Part shown: positions 62,546 to 64,000 of the stretch, piece by piece
Layout: each line of letters starts with the position of its first letter
Position numbering within the stretch: position 1 is the first letter of the stretch
DNA from: Chloroflexota bacterium
GTDB taxonomy: Bacteria; Chloroflexota; Anaerolineae; Anaerolineales; UBA11579
Length of the DNA: 64,000 nt
Assembly: GCA_013112575.1 (NCBI GenBank)
Contig: JABFGG010000015.1
Coordinates: forward strand, 37,377 to 101,376
Direction of reading: 5' to 3'
Notes under the pieces: model-generated
Database searches by the model: none
The model's input: only the letters and a program-made list of their open reading frames with translations
Told to the model about the DNA's origin: nothing
Position numbers and translations under genes: made by a program

Positions 62546-63364
62546 ATGAACAACGCACTTGAAACCATCAAAGTACGCAAAGAATATGGGGACGTAGAAG
62601 TCGAGGTAGTGGCTGTCGATGACGTTTCCATCCAGATCCAACCAGGCGAATTCGTGGGGCTGGTAGGCCCCAGCGGTTCCGGCAAGACCTCGATGTTAGC
62701 CATGCTGGCAGGACTGTTGTCACCCACCAGTGGCGGCATACGCATTGACGGACAGGCCGTAGAGGGCATGAGCGACAAGGAACTGACCCGCTTTCGCCGC
62801 CAGAAGATCGGCTTTACTTTCCAGGCCAACAACCTGATTCCTTACCTGACCGCCCTGGAAAATGTGGAAATGATGCTGCGCCTCAACGGCACCCTCGACA
62901 AAAAAGGCAAAGCGCGCGCCAAGACTTTATTGGACCGGCTGGGTCTCAGTGACCGCTTGAGCAACCTGCCGAGCCAGCTTTCAGGTGGCCAACAACAGCG
63001 TGTGGCCATCGCCCGGGCTTTGATCCACGATCCCAGCCTGGTGCTGGCCGACGAACCGACTGCCAGCCTCGACACCGAACGCGCTTATCAGGTGGTGGAA
63101 ACTTTTGCCAACCTGATCCACGAGCAGAAACGCGCCGGCATCATGGTGACACACGATCTGCGCATGACCAAATACGTGGACCGTGTGATCAAAATGGTAG
63201 ACGGCCAAGTTGTGGAAGAGTTGAATGATTCCAAAAGCATCGCTGCGCTGGCGGCGGGTACGGACCGAGAGCAGACAAAGACCAATGGAAAAGCAGAAGC
63301 AAAAACTACAAAGATGGATTTCTCCGCACAGCAGTTGAATTACGCGGCTGCCGGCGGCGACTAA
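62546..63364 (+). CDS. ABC transporter ATP-binding protein (LolD/DevA-like)
   Basis: 272 residues. Walker A is GPSGSGKTS, the Q-loop is [18 protein letters not shown], the signature is [15 protein letters not shown], Walker [12 protein letters not shown] and the switch His is in MVTHDLRM. The C-terminal ~40 residues are a charged, poorly conserved extension. Co-transcribed with the permease just upstream, from the strong promoter at 61334. Confidence 0.95.
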   Translation: MNNALETIKVRKEYGDVEVEVVAVDDVSIQIQPGEFVGLVGPSGSGKTSMLAMLAGLLSPTSGGIRIDGQAVEGMSDKELTRFRRQKIGFTFQANNLIPYLTALENVEMMLRLNGTLDKKGKARAKTLLDRLGLSDRLSNLPSQLSGGQQQRVAIARALIHDPSLVLADEPTASLDTERAYQVVETFANLIHEQKRAGIMVTHDLRMTKYVDRVIKMVDGQVVEELNDSKSIAALAAGTDREQTKTNGKAEAKTTKMDFSAQQLNYAAAGGD

Positions 63365-63418
63365 ACTCAAATATTATCTACCTCTTTTGAACTCCTTTGA
63401 TGGCCCACTGGAGTAAAG

Positions 63419-63454
63419 CAGCAGCCAAGGTCTTGCCATGCACCTTGGCTGTTG
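63419..63454. terminator. Inverted repeat after the ABC operon
   Basis: CAGCAGCCAAGGT and ACCTTGGCTGTTG form a 13-bp stem (one GU) with a 10-base loop. Little T follows on the plus strand; it may end both convergent transcripts. Confidence 0.55.
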
Positions 63455-63484
63455 TGATTTAAACTGAGATGTTGTTTTCGGGGA

Positions 63485-63814
63485 TCATTTGGCTGGCAGC
63501 GAAAGCGCAAAATCGGTGCCACGCTGTACCCATTTCTCCAGGTCTTCTTCCTCTTCCAGTCCGCCCCCATCCACATATATCATGCCGCGCATGGGTTTGC
63601 CAGTGAAGTCCATGGGGCGGGCATTGGGCTGGTCGAGGGCTTCATCGTAGGCATCGGGGCCGACGCGCACCATTAGGTCTTCCTTGACAACACCGCAGGC
63701 CATGTTGCCGTGCACCATAAAGGCCACCCCACCAAACATCTTCTTTTCTACCAGGCCATCCTGATCTACCAAGGTATCACGAATGCGCTGGGCCAAGCCT
63801 TCATCATAGGCCAT
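63485..63814 (-). CDS. TfoX N-terminal domain protein
   Basis: 109 residues. KKMFGGVAFMVHGNMACGV followed by LMVRVGPDAYDEAL and MRGMIYVDGGG are the TfoX/Sxy N-terminal domain pattern. The C-terminal TfoX domain is absent, as in most small stand-alone members. In Proteobacteria TfoX regulates competence; the role of short forms is unknown. Confidence 0.88.
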   Translation of the reverse strand: MAYDEGLAQRIRDTLVDQDGLVEKKMFGGVAFMVHGNMACGVVKEDLMVRVGPDAYDEALDQPNARPMDFTGKPMRGMIYVDGGGLEEEEDLEKWVQRGTDFALSLPAK

Positions 63815-63868
63815 GCTGCTCCTCCTTCAAACCAGATGGAACCATTATACATGAACACATGTTCTAAT

Positions 63869-64000
63869 TCAAGTGCCCAGCCTAATTCTCGTTAACCAAT
63901 CTAGCATCCTATCCGGCAGCAGTCGGGCAGCCAGGCTGAGCCCCCATGAGTCCAACCCAACGGGATAGCGGGTGCGCGGGCGGCGGGCAGAGAGGGCGTG
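63869..64000 (-). CDS. C-terminal end of a short-chain dehydrogenase (partial)
   Basis: 43 residues are visible, ending at TGA 63869-63871; the gene runs off the right edge. HALSARRPRTRYPVG and LLPDRMLDWL match the conserved C-terminus of SDR proteins that end with A-x-RPRTRY. The catalytic part lies outside the window. Confidence 0.65.
   Translation of the reverse strand, partial: HALSARRPRTRYPVGLDSWGLSLAARLLPDRMLDWLTRIRLGT

Noticed and set aside
63405..63470. Attenuator or riboswitch in the gap after the ABC operon
   Set aside because: A simple inverted repeat between convergent genes explains it; no leader gene follows.
1..64000. tRNA, rRNA, transposase, integrase or phage genes
   Set aside because: No sequence with a convincing tRNA arm set, rRNA segment, DDE transposase or tyrosine recombinase motif was noticed on either strand; a dedicated scan was not possible.

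Overview
The window looks like a chromosomal segment of a Chloroflexota bacterium, most likely from the Anaerolineae. This is an inference from gene content, not from a marker gene. The signs are a vWA / zinc-ribbon-FHA / small protein / OmpR regulator cluster, many lipoproteins with Thr/Pro/Ser-rich linkers, a Zn-binding-type L28 gene divergent from an Asp23-FakA-FakB-RecG-CoaD housekeeping block, and several promoters whose -10 box lies 8-9 bases from the start codon (likely leaderless mRNAs). No rRNA, tRNA, CRISPR array, transposase or phage gene was recognised.

Layout. 1-1746: end of a vWA gene, FHA protein, small protein and OmpR-type regulator, closed by a strong terminator. 2006-5113: AT-rich, tightly packed minus-strand operon of an OLD-family ATPase-TOPRIM nuclease (split by one in-frame TAG), a two-TM protein and a predicted 4-fold beta-flower protein; a plausible defence operon. 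5600-7975: membrane protein plus a two-component system. 8108-11299: one very large WD40-Roc GTPase-zinc ribbon-TIR/SEFIR protein, also AT-richer at its 5' end. 11365-19701: minus-strand cluster of five secreted or membrane-anchored proteins (DUF4091/GH123-like, LamG-like, LysM-FN3-CARDB, Ig-SH3-Ig, small lipoprotein). 19800-23075: flavin monooxygenase, XRE regulator with three 12-bp iterons in front, and a MalY/PatB aminotransferase. 23086-33381: a giant 3431-residue membrane sensor with 9 PAS, about 10 GAF-type modules and a C-terminal HD-GYP phosphodiesterase domain. 33567-39027: S9 peptidase, a second HD-GYP protein and an overlapping surface protein with a Thr/Pro-rich stalk.

39083-43635 holds a methyltransferase, DUF971 protein, SH3 protein, lipid/diacylglycerol kinase, Ser/Thr kinase and ribulose-phosphate epimerase. 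43645-49294 holds LtrA, two short-chain dehydrogenases, two TetR regulators with visible palindromic operators, and an alpha/beta hydrolase. 49410-58692 is the conserved core: rpmB, membrane protein, Asp23, FakA (DAK2), an AT-rich inserted PH-like membrane gene, DegV/FakB, RecG, CoaD and a coiled-coil protein. 58860-64000 has a NodB-like deacetylase lipoprotein, a VCBS-type lipoprotein, an ABC permease/ATPase pair behind a near-consensus promoter, a TfoX-N protein and the C-terminus of another short-chain dehydrogenase.

How parts fit together: the two HD-GYP proteins point to turnover of c-di-GMP coupled to many sensory inputs. The OLD operon and the WD40-GTPase-TIR protein, both compositionally distinct and within 10 kb, look like acquired immune modules on either side of a resident two-component system. 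FakA and FakB together form a fatty-acid kinase. The TetR/dehydrogenase/LtrA block appears to be one self-regulated unit.
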